Assembly (NCBI GenBank): GCA_949372595.1
Contig: CASIAN010000038.1
Span: 1 to 64,000 of the forward strand
Reading direction: 5' to 3'
Length of the DNA stretch: 64,000 nt
Source: CPC320 sp002336405
GTDB taxonomy: Bacteria > Pseudomonadota > Alphaproteobacteria > Rhodobacterales > Rhodobacteraceae
Below are positions 9,584-18,148 of the stretch, in pieces (the stretch's first letter is position 1; each line of letters opens with the position of its first letter). The position numbers were made by a program, and so were the translations under genes. The notes under the pieces were generated by a model, which did not search any database, had not been told where the DNA came from, and worked only from the letters and a program-made list of their open reading frames with translations.

Positions 9584-10705
9584 TTAGCGCTCCCCTGTAA
9601 TCAAACGACGGATATAGGTGTTTAGGATCACCGCCATCAATAGTATCAAACCAAGAAACACGCGAAACAGCGAACTTTCCACCCCCGCAAAAAACAGTCC
9701 CTGCTGCACAACCCCAAAAATCAACGCTCCAAGGGCTGCGCCTATCACCGACCCGTAGCCGCCCGTCAGAAGCGCACCACCAATCACCACGGCAATAATG
9801 GCCTCAAATTCTTTCAACAAACCACGGTCAGCGCCCGCCGAGCCAAATTCCATCACCTGACATGTGGCAAAAACCGTGGCGCAAAATGCGGTAAACATGA
9901 ACATCAAAATCTTGACACGGTTGACCGGCACACCGACATAGCGCGCGGCCTGCGCGTCGCCGCCTGCGGCAAAAATCCAATTGCCGAACCGGGTACGGGT
10001 CAAAAGAAAATGACCGAAAATCACCAATGCCAAGGCCCAGACGATCAGCATCGGGACACCCTCGACAATGGGCTGGCCCTTGCGACTGCCGCGCACAAAA
10101 ACTTCGATCAGACCGGCCTCTCCGAGCCATTGGAAAAACCCGGTCAGAATTTTACCACCAAAGAATGGCGCAAGCCAATCACCCTCAGCCGCATCCCTGA
10201 TGCCACCGATGATAGTTTTGCGCTCAAATGTCTGGGGGAAAAAGATCGTAAAACCACGCAGAATAAACAAAAAAGCCAATGTGACGATAAAACTGGGCAA
10301 CCCAGTGCGCACCACGATAAAGCCGTTTAGCGCCCCGCATGAGACACAAATCACAAAGGCAAGTATAATCGCCAGCCACACAGGCCAACCGAGTGTTATG
10401 CTGAAAATAGCAATAATCATTCCGGCAAAGCCGATCATCGAACCGACTGACAGATCAAACTCACCGGCAATCATCAACAGACACGCACCAACGGCTATGA
10501 TCATAAACTGGGCAGACACGACAGACCAGTTCAACACACCGGCCGGGCCAAACATACCGCTGTCAAATGCAGTCAACAAGAAAAACGTGAAAACCAGTAG
10601 CGTCCCACAAATACCACCCAGTTCCGGGCGGATCAGAGCTTTGCGCCAAGTTGACATCGATTTGATACGTTCATCACTGTCATTTGACGGTATAGTCTCT
10701 GACAT
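9584..10705 (-). CDS. Sugar ABC transporter permease
   Basis: A membrane subunit of the RbsC/FrcC family with 373 residues and about ten hydrophobic segments. A polar cytoplasmic N-terminus of about 25 residues precedes the first helix (GICGTLLVFTFFLLTAFD). The motifs FDLSVGSMIGFAGM, GALNGFIVVRTGLPSFIVTLAFLFILRG and GGALLTGGYGSVIGAALGALIFG are characteristic. A long loop (about residues 165-215) inserted after the FIVTLAFLFILRG segment is typical of the FrcC/inositol subgroup. It lies about 70 bases downstream of the binding-protein gene, with a hairpin between them, and its stop almost touches the ATPase start. The substrate is inferred to be inositol. Confidence 0.93.
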   Translation of the reverse strand: MSETIPSNDSDERIKSMSTWRKALIRPELGGICGTLLVFTFFLLTAFDSGMFGPAGVLNWSVVSAQFMIIAVGACLLMIAGEFDLSVGSMIGFAGMIIAIFSITLGWPVWLAIILAFVICVSCGALNGFIVVRTGLPSFIVTLAFLFILRGFTIFFPQTFERKTIIGGIRDAAEGDWLAPFFGGKILTGFFQWLGEAGLIEVFVRGSRKGQPIVEGVPMLIVWALALVIFGHFLLTRTRFGNWIFAAGGDAQAARYVGVPVNRVKILMFMFTAFCATVFATCQVMEFGSAGADRGLLKEFEAIIAVVIGGALLTGGYGSVIGAALGALIFGVVQQGLFFAGVESSLFRVFLGLILLMAVILNTYIRRLITGER

Positions 10706-10741
10706 AAAAAACTCCAGAAATTTTGGTAAAATTCAAAAGGA

Positions 10742-10763
10742 AAGGCGCCCGTCAGGCGCCCTT
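10742..10763 (-). terminator. Intercistronic hairpin between binding-protein and permease genes
   Basis: AAGGCGCC, loop CGTCA, then GGCGCCCTT form a strong G+C stem just after the binding-protein stop. On the coding strand it is followed by a T-rich stretch. Such hairpins commonly leave more transcript for the periplasmic protein than for the membrane parts. It could be a partial terminator or an RNA-stabilising structure. Confidence 0.6.
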
Positions 10764-10776
10764 CCAAAGTTTGCGT

Positions 10777-11730
10777 TCAGCGATATTCGCCCGCAAATTT
10801 CTCAACCAGCTCAAGACCATCTTTGGTCACAAAACCTGGACCAGAGTTGATGTTATTGCCAGGCAGCACACCGTAGCGGTGATAGTTGGACAGTACAACA
10901 ACCGGCAGATAAGCCTGCAGGAACGGCTGTTGGTCAATGCCCCATGCAATCACATCGGCTTTGATACCCTTCACGATTTCAGTACCCAGATCGAAGGTGC
11001 CAAAATAAATGTCGCCCGCCATACCATTTTCATCAAGTGCCAGCAGAGTAGGATCGGCAGATGTCGGCCCAAGCGTCAAGACGGCGTCCGTGTTTGGATT
11101 GGCTGAAAGATAGGCCAAAACTTTATTCTTAATCTCTGCGGGATCCTGACCAGAATCAATCATCTGATTGCCCAGATCCACACCCAGACCATCGGCAAAG
11201 CCCTGACAACGCTCGGTTGAAGACGGTGAACTAATATAGTGGTTCACGCAAAGGAACGATGCAACTCCATCACCTTTGGCGCGCATACCAGCCGCGTGGC
11301 CCGCATCATATTCTGGTTGGCCCACATACATCAGCGCACCAACTTCACGAGCTTGCGCAGGGGTGCCAGAATTCATGATGATCACATCAATGCCACTGTC
11401 AACCGCCGCACTGATCGCGCCGCTCAGCACATCATAATCAGCCAATGTTGTAATGATGCCGTTCGGCCCCGAGGCGGCCGCTTGCTCAATGATGCGTGCC
11501 ATATCAGCAAGGTCGCCGGTTGGCGGATTTCGATATTCGACTTCGACACCCATTTGATCACCCGCAAGCGCAATGCCGTTTTTGACGGTGTTCCACCAGC
11601 TGTCACTGTCAGGCGCATGACTAACGAGTACGTATTTTAAAGTGCCGTGACCACCCGCGAACGCAGTGGATGCCATAAATGGTGCTGCGATCAACGCAGA
11701 TGCCAAACCCAGTTTCTTCAAAAGTTTCAT
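10777..11730 (-). CDS. Periplasmic sugar-binding protein
   Basis: The substrate-binding component of the importer, belonging to the ribose/inositol binding protein family (type I periplasmic fold). It has 317 residues. The signal peptide starts MKLLKKLGLASALIAAPFMA and likely ends after AFA. The mature protein begins with GGHGTLKYVLVSHAPDSDSWW. Binding-protein hallmarks include GIITTLADYDVLSGAISAAVDSGIDVIIMNSG and AWGIDQQPFLQAYL. The start at 11730 follows GGGAGG 5-10 bases upstream; longer upstream extensions would bury the signal peptide. The perfect palindrome at 11819-11840 lies about 90 bases upstream, between this gene and the LacI-type regulator. Confidence 0.94.
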   Translation of the reverse strand: MKLLKKLGLASALIAAPFMASTAFAGGHGTLKYVLVSHAPDSDSWWNTVKNGIALAGDQMGVEVEYRNPPTGDLADMARIIEQAAASGPNGIITTLADYDVLSGAISAAVDSGIDVIIMNSGTPAQAREVGALMYVGQPEYDAGHAAGMRAKGDGVASFLCVNHYISSPSSTERCQGFADGLGVDLGNQMIDSGQDPAEIKNKVLAYLSANPNTDAVLTLGPTSADPTLLALDENGMAGDIYFGTFDLGTEIVKGIKADVIAWGIDQQPFLQAYLPVVVLSNYHRYGVLPGNNINSGPGFVTKDGLELVEKFAGEYR

Positions 11731-11818
11731 AGTTATCCTCCCAAAAAGGTTTTGATCCCTCATTAAAGGCCGGGGTTTCCCCCGAACTTCCATAACAAAC
11801 GAAACCATATAGCCAATC

Positions 11819-11840
11819 TTTTTGCAACCGGTTGCAAAAA
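11819..11840. promoter_or_regulatory. LacI-family operator, 22-bp perfect palindrome
   Basis: TTTTTGCAACC followed by its exact reverse complement. The core TTGCAACCGGTTGCAA has the central CG of LacI-family operators and is repeated at 16180-16195 before the catabolic operon. It lies between the transporter operon and the regulator gene, so it can control import and autoregulate. Confidence 0.85.
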
Positions 11841-11923
11841 CTTTTTTTGTTTGCATAAGCTGAAATTTACGGCGTTATGATTGAACTGTTCGGCAGGGTT
11901 CGCAAATCCAGCAAGGGAAAAAT

Positions 11924-12925
11924 ATGGCTGTCACTTTAAAACAAGTTGCAAAGCGGGCTGGCGTCTCGGCATCAGCAGTCTCGCGCACCTTTACCCAAGG
12001 GGCGTCTGTCTCTGAAAAAACACGTAAAAAAGTCGAGAGCGCTGCAGCCGCGATGGGATACAGCCCAAACTTTCTCGCCCGCTCGCTCACCACGCGCAGA
12101 ACAAAAATGATTGGTCTCGTCTCGAACAACTTTCACAATCCTATTTTTCTCGAAGTGTTTGATTTGTTCACCCGTGGCCTGCAGGAATGCGACCTGCGCC
12201 CACTGCTGGTCAACCTGACAGACCAGACCGATCCTGAAGCATCAGTAAAAATGCTGCACCAATATTCGGTTGATGGTGTGATTGTAGCCTCCTCTACACT
12301 GCCCCCCTCATTTGCAAAAGCATTCCGCGATTCAAATATGCCAGTCGTGCATGCGTTTGGCCGACGCTCATCGAACCCGCAGGTGCATGTTGTGGGCATT
12401 GATAACGTCGAATGTGGCCGGATTGCCGGACGCGAGTTGGCGCGTCGGGGATATAAACGCGTGGGCTTTTTAGGGGGTCCGGCTATTGCCACTTCGACCA
12501 GAGACCGGTTTGACGGATTCATCGAAGAGCTGACAAATCATCCCAAGATTGAGGTCTGTCATTCTTTTGCGACAGCCTATTCGTTTGATGCGGGTCGAAG
12601 CGAAATGTGTCGCCTGCTGGCGCAAAACACACCCTGTGAGGCCTATTTTTGCGGTGACGATGTCCTGTCGATTGGGGCCTTATCGGCCATCAGTTCTGCG
12701 GGGCTTTCTGTTCCCGACGATGTTGGGTTGATCGGATTGAACGATATGGAAATGGCAGGCTGGGAAAATATCGCCCTGACCACAATTCACCAGCCTATCG
12801 CCAAGATTGTCAGCTCGGCGATTGAACTTATTCTGGCCACTCTTGAGCAACCCGACCGACCCCCAGAGGCGCGGCTGTTTCCCTGCCACTTAGTTGAGCG
12901 TCAAACACTGCGACCCACGCTTTAA
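11924..12925 (+). CDS. LacI-family transcriptional regulator of the inositol regulon
   Basis: A DNA-binding repressor or activator of 333 residues. The N-terminal helix-turn-helix is VTLKQVAKRAGVSASAVSR (residues 3-21) with the hinge region near residues 45-58. A periplasmic-binding-protein-like sensor domain follows (MIGLVSNNFHNPIFLEVFD... GLIGLNDMEMAGWENIALTTI). The ATG at 11924 has AAGGGA just upstream. It is divergent from the transporter operon, and the same 16-bp operator core occurs in its own promoter region and before iolD. The ligand is therefore probably inositol or an early catabolite. This is inferred from the operators, not from sequence identity to a characterised protein. Confidence 0.92.
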   Translation: MAVTLKQVAKRAGVSASAVSRTFTQGASVSEKTRKKVESAAAAMGYSPNFLARSLTTRRTKMIGLVSNNFHNPIFLEVFDLFTRGLQECDLRPLLVNLTDQTDPEASVKMLHQYSVDGVIVASSTLPPSFAKAFRDSNMPVVHAFGRRSSNPQVHVVGIDNVECGRIAGRELARRGYKRVGFLGGPAIATSTRDRFDGFIEELTNHPKIEVCHSFATAYSFDAGRSEMCRLLAQNTPCEAYFCGDDVLSIGALSAISSAGLSVPDDVGLIGLNDMEMAGWENIALTTIHQPIAKIVSSAIELILATLEQPDRPPEARLFPCHLVERQTLRPTL

Positions 12926-12976
12926 ACCCGCCATAGTGCGAATTTTATTCTGCCAGAATCTCCGGTACGAGGCCTA

Positions 12977-14134
12977 TCAGCGAAACATTGGCGGCCTTGC
13001 ATCTAGCCAGGCACCCTCTGCTTTGGCCGAGGCCGTCGCCTGATGGACCGCAGCCATCGAGCGCAACCCGTCTTCGGCTGTCGGATACCACGCCGCCGCA
13101 GGATCGGCAGCACGACCCGCTTTTCGTGCTGCAATATTCTCGGCCAGGTCACTGTAGATATTGGCAAAGGCCAAGGGCATCCCCTCGGCATGGCCCACTG
13201 TTACACGCGAGGCGCGATCGCCTTCAGGCGACAGGTTGCCCTCTCCGCGTTCGATGATTTCAACCCGCCCGTGCAAGGGTTTATAATACAGCTGGTTGGG
13301 CTGTTCCTGCGCCCAGCGCAGCCCACCCGTTTCACCAAAAACCTGCATGCTCAGCCCATGTTGTCGGCCCAGCGCCACAGACGAGGTCCACAACCGCACT
13401 GTTGCGCCCCCCTGCATCCGGACATTAACCATAGCGTCGTCTTCCAGAATGCGACTTTCCATCGTCGAGACGAAATCTGCTGAAAGCCGCTCGGCTTCTT
13501 GTCCAGCAATAAAGCTGGCCATATGCAGCGCATGAATGCCACAATCAGCAAATTGCGCAGACACGCCAGCTTGCGCGGGGTCATAGCGCCACCGCACCCG
13601 CGGGTTATCAGCATCAGCGGCGTCAGCATGATGACCATGAGAAAACTCCGCTTTGATCAAACGAATTTTACCCAGATCGCCACGCGCCACCATCGCCTTC
13701 ATATGGCGCACCAGCGCATAGCCAGTATAGCCATAGTTAACCGCGCAGATCTGCCCTGTCGCGTGGGCAATTTTGACAATTTCCTCACCCTCTTCGACCG
13801 TCATGGTCATCGGCTTTTCGCACAAGACATGAAAGCCACCTTGCAAAAACGCTTTGGTAATCTCGAAATGAGTATTGTTGGGGGTCGCCACCGTCACCAA
13901 ATCCACGCGGTCGCTGCGGTTGGCTTCGCCAGCCAACATTTCACGCCAGTCCCCATAGGCCCGGTCCGCCACGATGCCCAGGCTTTGCGCATAAGCACGC
14001 CCCGCCTCTGGGTTGTGATCCAAAGCTCCAGCCACAAAAGAAAATGCACCATCAAGCCCGGCACCCAGCCGGTGCGCAGGACCGATCTGGCTGCCGTCAC
14101 CGCCGCCAACCATTCCCCAGTTTAAACGTGCCAT
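12977..14134 (-). CDS. Gfo/Idh/MocA-family dehydrogenase
   Basis: An NAD(P)-dependent sugar or inositol dehydrogenase of 385 residues. The Rossmann motif is GMVGGGDGSQIG at residues 7-18 and the family's catalytic-type lysine lies in CEKPMTM. The C-terminal alpha/beta domain follows (QFADCGIHALHMASFI). It is the last gene of a three-gene minus-strand unit with the IolE-like gene (10-base gap) and another Gfo/Idh gene. In inositol-degrading bacteria, extra Gfo/Idh proteins often handle scyllo- or chiro-inositol or their oxidised forms; the specific substrate here cannot be read from sequence. Confidence 0.9.
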   Translation of the reverse strand: MARLNWGMVGGGDGSQIGPAHRLGAGLDGAFSFVAGALDHNPEAGRAYAQSLGIVADRAYGDWREMLAGEANRSDRVDLVTVATPNNTHFEITKAFLQGGFHVLCEKPMTMTVEEGEEIVKIAHATGQICAVNYGYTGYALVRHMKAMVARGDLGKIRLIKAEFSHGHHADAADADNPRVRWRYDPAQAGVSAQFADCGIHALHMASFIAGQEAERLSADFVSTMESRILEDDAMVNVRMQGGATVRLWTSSVALGRQHGLSMQVFGETGGLRWAQEQPNQLYYKPLHGRVEIIERGEGNLSPEGDRASRVTVGHAEGMPLAFANIYSDLAENIAARKAGRAADPAAAWYPTAEDGLRSMAAVHQATASAKAEGAWLDARPPMFR

Positions 14135-14144
14135 ATATTGCTCC

Positions 14145-15032
14145 TTAAAAACCGATAGACTGTAGATATGTGCGGTTCAGGCGGGCATCATCGACCGGCC
14201 TGACATCAAGGGTCGGATCGCAGTCCTGCTCGACAGTACACCAGCCTTGAAACTCGTTGTCCAGCAACAGCTGGCGCGCGGCAGAAAAATCGACGTCGCC
14301 ATCCCCCAGATTACAAAAAATGCCCTGTCCGCAGGCATCATAGAACCCGGTGCGTTTGCCAATCACATCAGCCTTCACTTTCGGGTCAATATCTTTAAAA
14401 TGCAGATAGCTGATACGGCTGATCCATTTTTTCATGAAAGCAATCGGATCAAAACCGGCATAGGAATGATGTCCGGTATCGAAACAAATCTGCAGCAGAT
14501 CTTCAGGAATTTCACCCAGCAAACGCTCCAACTCAGGCTCAAAGTCCATGAAACCTGCGGCATGGGCATGAATGCCCACCGTCAACCCATGATCGACGCC
14601 CATTTTGCAAATTTCCCGAAAGCGGGTGACATAGGCAGCCCATTCAGCCACGTCCATTTGCTTGGCTTCAAGCGCACGTCCCGCTGTGGGCGCGCGGCGC
14701 GGCGAAATGCTGTCGATCAACACTAGATGCTGAGCACCATGCGCCACCAGCGCCTCGCAGGTGCGCTTGGATCCATCCAGCACATCGTCCCATTGCGCGG
14801 GATCATGAAAAGCACGAAACACCACACCGCCAATCATCTCAAGCCCGTTTTCGGCAAAGGCATCAGAGACGTGGACGGGGTCTTCCGGCATAAAGCCGAC
14901 CGGGCCCAATTCGATCCCCGTATAGCCAGCCTCAGCGCATTCTTTAAGGACAGTTTTCCAGTCTGGGTTGCGCGGATCATTCGCGAATTCGACCCCCCAA
15001 GAACAGGGCGCATTACCAATTCTGATACTCAT
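14145..15032 (-). CDS. iolE: IolE-like TIM-barrel protein, candidate inosose dehydratase
   Basis: A sugar phosphate isomerase/epimerase-fold protein of 295 residues. It begins MSIRIGNAPCSWGVEFA; the start at 15032 is chosen because homologous barrels begin at this strand. Metal-site features are visible: GIELGPVGFMP, FDTGHHSYAG, YLHFKDIDP and GDGDVDF near the C-terminus. The iolD, iolC, iolB, aldolase and iolG genes are all nearby and no other dehydratase is present, so this protein most likely converts 2-keto-myo-inositol to the trione. It diverges from the classical Bacillus IolE at the N-terminus, so an isomerase or epimerase role for another inositol isomer is the alternative. Confidence 0.72.
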   Translation of the reverse strand: MSIRIGNAPCSWGVEFANDPRNPDWKTVLKECAEAGYTGIELGPVGFMPEDPVHVSDAFAENGLEMIGGVVFRAFHDPAQWDDVLDGSKRTCEALVAHGAQHLVLIDSISPRRAPTAGRALEAKQMDVAEWAAYVTRFREICKMGVDHGLTVGIHAHAAGFMDFEPELERLLGEIPEDLLQICFDTGHHSYAGFDPIAFMKKWISRISYLHFKDIDPKVKADVIGKRTGFYDACGQGIFCNLGDGDVDFSAARQLLLDNEFQGWCTVEQDCDPTLDVRPVDDARLNRTYLQSIGF

Positions 15033-15051
15033 AAGCCTGAGCCTTTCTGCA

Positions 15052-16155
15052 TTAGCTAACTTCGACAGAAGTCCATGATTTTGAATGTGATGATGCACGT
15101 GCGGCCGCAATGATATCGGCGACGGCAAGACCGTCGGCAAAGGTCGGCCAGACCGGCATGCCGGTTTCGATTGCCTGCAGAAAATCGCGAGCCTCGATGA
15201 TAATCTGGTCTTGATACCCGGTGCCATGCCCGGGCCCCTGACAGAAAGCCGCATAGTTAGGATGCGCAGGCCCAGTCAGAATTTTGGTAAAGCCCCGCTC
15301 CGCTTCGGCCCCCTCAGACCGGTACAGCCACACCGCGTTCTGATCCTCTTGATCAAAACGGATCGCGCCCTTCGAGCCGTGGATTTCATAGGCATAGCCC
15401 ATCTTGCGCCCCGTTGCGACGCGGCTGAAAAACATATGCCCCATCGCACCATTGGCAAAGCGGCACATCATTTGTGCTTGATCATCATTGCTCACCTCAC
15501 CGCCGGGGCGGCTTTTATAGACGGTTTCGATGACAGCGCTCACCTCGATCACCGGCCCCAACAGCGCCAGCGCGCAATTCACCATATGCGGTGCGAGATC
15601 ACCAATGGTGCCATTGGCATCGCCCTCAGTACGCCAATTGGCGGGGGTGGCTGGATCGCCCAGAAAATCCTCAGTGTGTTCCCCCCGAAACCAGATCACT
15701 TCGCCAATCGCGCCCTCGGCGAGCAACTGCGCAACGTATTGGCTGGCCGGGGTGCGGATATAGTTAAAGCCAACCATATTCGGTTGTTTGGATGCGGCGG
15801 CCAGAGCGACCAACTCACGGCTCTCGGCAAGCGAAGCGCCCATAGGTTTTTCACAAAAGACCGGCTTGCCCAGCGCAAAGGCAAGACGCGCTATTTCAAG
15901 GTGGGTGTCTTGCGGTGAGGCAATGATCACCGCCTCAACCTTGCGGTCGTGCACCAGATCGCGCCAATCTGTCGCCGCCCGAGCAAACCCATAGGCTTTT
16001 CGATAGCGTTCGGCCGAATCAAACGATGCGGCCGAAACAACCTCGAGCACAGGTCGCAGACCAGTTTCAAAAACGGCGCCAACCGCTGCCATGGCAACCG
16101 CGTGGGCCTTGCCCATATACCCGCCGCCAACAATTCCAATGCCAATGTTCGACAT
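15052..16155 (-). CDS. Gfo/Idh/MocA-family dehydrogenase, first gene of minus-strand inositol unit
   Basis: A 367-residue NAD(P)-dependent oxidoreductase with GIVGGGYMGKAHA at residues 8-20, FCEKPMG, and a substrate-domain segment GTIGDLAPHMVNCAL that provides Asp and His active-site candidates. The start at 16155 is preceded by GGGGAA; longer in-frame starts run into the operator region. It heads an operon with the IolE-like protein (20-base gap) and a second Gfo/Idh gene, and is divergent from iolD with the LacI-type palindrome between them. It probably oxidises a cyclitol or sugar other than the iolG substrate. It is only distantly similar to its neighbour at 12977-14134. Confidence 0.9.
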   Translation of the reverse strand: MSNIGIGIVGGGYMGKAHAVAMAAVGAVFETGLRPVLEVVSAASFDSAERYRKAYGFARAATDWRDLVHDRKVEAVIIASPQDTHLEIARLAFALGKPVFCEKPMGASLAESRELVALAAASKQPNMVGFNYIRTPASQYVAQLLAEGAIGEVIWFRGEHTEDFLGDPATPANWRTEGDANGTIGDLAPHMVNCALALLGPVIEVSAVIETVYKSRPGGEVSNDDQAQMMCRFANGAMGHMFFSRVATGRKMGYAYEIHGSKGAIRFDQEDQNAVWLYRSEGAEAERGFTKILTGPAHPNYAAFCQGPGHGTGYQDQIIIEARDFLQAIETGMPVWPTFADGLAVADIIAAARASSHSKSWTSVEVS

Positions 16156-16179
16156 AGCATTTCCCCTACGAAAAACCGA

Positions 16180-16195
16180 TTGCAACCGGTTGCAA
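16180..16195. promoter_or_regulatory. LacI-family operator, second copy
   Basis: TTGCAACCGGTTGCAA, a perfect 16-base palindrome identical to the core at 11822-11837. It lies between the divergent Gfo/Idh gene (start 16155) and iolD (start 16280), so one site can control both catabolic units. Confidence 0.85.
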
Positions 16196-16279
16196 AGTTT
16201 GTATCTTGAAAGCCAATAAAAGGTCAACGCGCAATCGCTGCGCAGGTGTACCTTGGCCTCATACGGAGGGACGTTAGCA

Positions 16280-18148
16280 ATGTCCGACAGCACTCTGCGA
16301 CTGACAACAGCGCAAGCGATTATAAAGTATCTGACGAATCAATTTATAATGATTGATGGCGAAAAGACGCGCATTTGCGGCGGTGGCTTTGGCATTTTCG
16401 GACATGGTAACGTCAGCTGCCTCGGTGAGGCGCTTTACAATGCACAAGATGCGTTGCCACTCTATCGCGGTCAAAACGAGCAATCAATGGGCTTTGCTGC
16501 GGCCGGATACGCCAAATACCACCTGCGGCGCCGGTTTATGTTTTGCACCGCCTCAGCCGGTCCGGGCACCGCAAACCTGTTAACCTCGGCGGGGCTGGCG
16601 CACGCCAACCGGTTGCCAATGCTGATGCTGTGCGGCGACACGTTTTTGACCCGCCTGCCCGATCCTGTCTTGCAACAATTAGAGCATTTCGGCGATCCCA
16701 CCTTGGGGATCAATGATGCCTTCAAGGCGGTCACCCGCTATTGGGACCGCATCACCCATCCAGCGCAGGTGATCCAGTCGTTGCCTGCGGCGCTGGCTAC
16801 GATGCTGGATCCGGCCGATTGTGGCCCAACTTTTATCGCGCTGCCACAGGACGTACAAGGTTGGAGCTACGACTATCCCGCTGCATTTTTTACAGAACGC
16901 GTGCACCGCATCCGTCGCCAAACCCCCGACACCGCCGAGATCAACGACGCAGCCAGTCTGCTTGCGTCGGCCAAACGGCCGCTGATCATCGCCGGTGGTG
17001 GAGTGCAATATTCAGGGGCCATCAATGAACTGACCTCTTTTGCCGAAACTCTCAACATACCCGTGGTTGAAACCATTGCCGGACGCGCCAACATGCTGGC
17101 AACGCATCCGCTCAACATCGGACCGGTCGGCGTCACCGGATCCGACAGTGCAAACTGGGCCGCTGAGCGCGCCGACGTAATCTTGTCTGTGGGCTCCCGG
17201 TTGCAGGATTTCACCACCGGATCATGGACCGCATTTTCCCATGACGCACAATTCATCTCATTGAATTCGGCGCGCCATGATGCCGCCAAACACCGGTCAA
17301 TGCCAGTCGTTGGCGACGCAAAACTGGGCCTCGCCGCGCTGCAAAGCGCGCTGGGTCAGCGGTGCGCTGATCCGGCATGGACCAAAGAGGCACAGGCCCA
17401 GCGCCAAATCTGGGAGCACACCGTCGCAGAAACGGTGCGCGCAGGCGACAACCGGCCCAATTCCTATGCGCAGGCGATCGGGGTCGTCAACGCTCTGGTC
17501 GCGGATCACGACCGCGTGGTTGCTGCAGCAGGCGGACTGCCCGCCGAGGTCACTGCCAATTGGCGCACCTTGAAAACCGGCACCGTCGATGTCGAGTTTG
17601 GATTTTCATGCATGGGCTATGAAATTGCCGGCGCTTGGGGCGCACGGATTGCACAATCAGAAAAAGAACCCGAGGCAGACACCATCAGCTTTGTCGGTGA
17701 CGGGTCTTATCTGATGTTGAACTCTGATATCTACTCGTCGGTTCTGACCGGTAAAAAGCTGATTATTGTAGTGCTCGACAATGGCGGGTTTGCGGTGATC
17801 AACAAATTGCAAAACAATACCGGAAACGAGAGCTTTAATAATCTGATCAAAGACTGCCCCACGGTCTCTGAACCCTTTGCTGTGGATTTCGAGGCGCATG
17901 CAAAATCCATGGGCGCACTGGCCGAAACCGTGCAAAACCCCGCAGGTCTGGGCGCTGCTTTTAAACGCGCGCAAAGCGCAGATCAAACCTCGGTGATTGT
18001 AATGCAGGTCGACCCGTATGTGGGTTGGACCGAAGGCGGCCATACGTGGTGGGAGATTGGCACCCCCCATGTCACTGACAGCACCAAAATACGCAACGCT
18101 CATATTGAGTGGGAATCCAGCCGCCCCAAACAGCGTCGAGGCATCTAA
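16280..18148 (+). CDS. iolD: 3D-(3,5/4)-trihydroxycyclohexane-1,2-dione hydrolase
   Basis: A thiamin-diphosphate enzyme that opens the inositol-derived ring to 5-deoxy-glucuronate. It has 622 residues, the family length. The N-terminal domain carries the ThDP glutamate region (QNEQSMGFAAAGYAK), with a central domain around residues 200-330. The C-terminal ThDP/Mg site is GDGSYLMLNSDIYSSV followed by LDNGGFAVIN. ATG 16280 follows GGAGGG, and it beats an upstream in-frame TTG at 16253. It is the first gene of iolD-iolC-iolB-aldolase-iolG-phyH and overlaps iolC by one base (TAATG). The operator about 85 bases upstream implies LacI-type control. Confidence 0.96.
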   Translation: MSDSTLRLTTAQAIIKYLTNQFIMIDGEKTRICGGGFGIFGHGNVSCLGEALYNAQDALPLYRGQNEQSMGFAAAGYAKYHLRRRFMFCTASAGPGTANLLTSAGLAHANRLPMLMLCGDTFLTRLPDPVLQQLEHFGDPTLGINDAFKAVTRYWDRITHPAQVIQSLPAALATMLDPADCGPTFIALPQDVQGWSYDYPAAFFTERVHRIRRQTPDTAEINDAASLLASAKRPLIIAGGGVQYSGAINELTSFAETLNIPVVETIAGRANMLATHPLNIGPVGVTGSDSANWAAERADVILSVGSRLQDFTTGSWTAFSHDAQFISLNSARHDAAKHRSMPVVGDAKLGLAALQSALGQRCADPAWTKEAQAQRQIWEHTVAETVRAGDNRPNSYAQAIGVVNALVADHDRVVAAAGGLPAEVTANWRTLKTGTVDVEFGFSCMGYEIAGAWGARIAQSEKEPEADTISFVGDGSYLMLNSDIYSSVLTGKKLIIVVLDNGGFAVINKLQNNTGNESFNNLIKDCPTVSEPFAVDFEAHAKSMGALAETVQNPAGLGAAFKRAQSADQTSVIVMQVDPYVGWTEGGHTWWEIGTPHVTDSTKIRNAHIEWESSRPKQRRGI

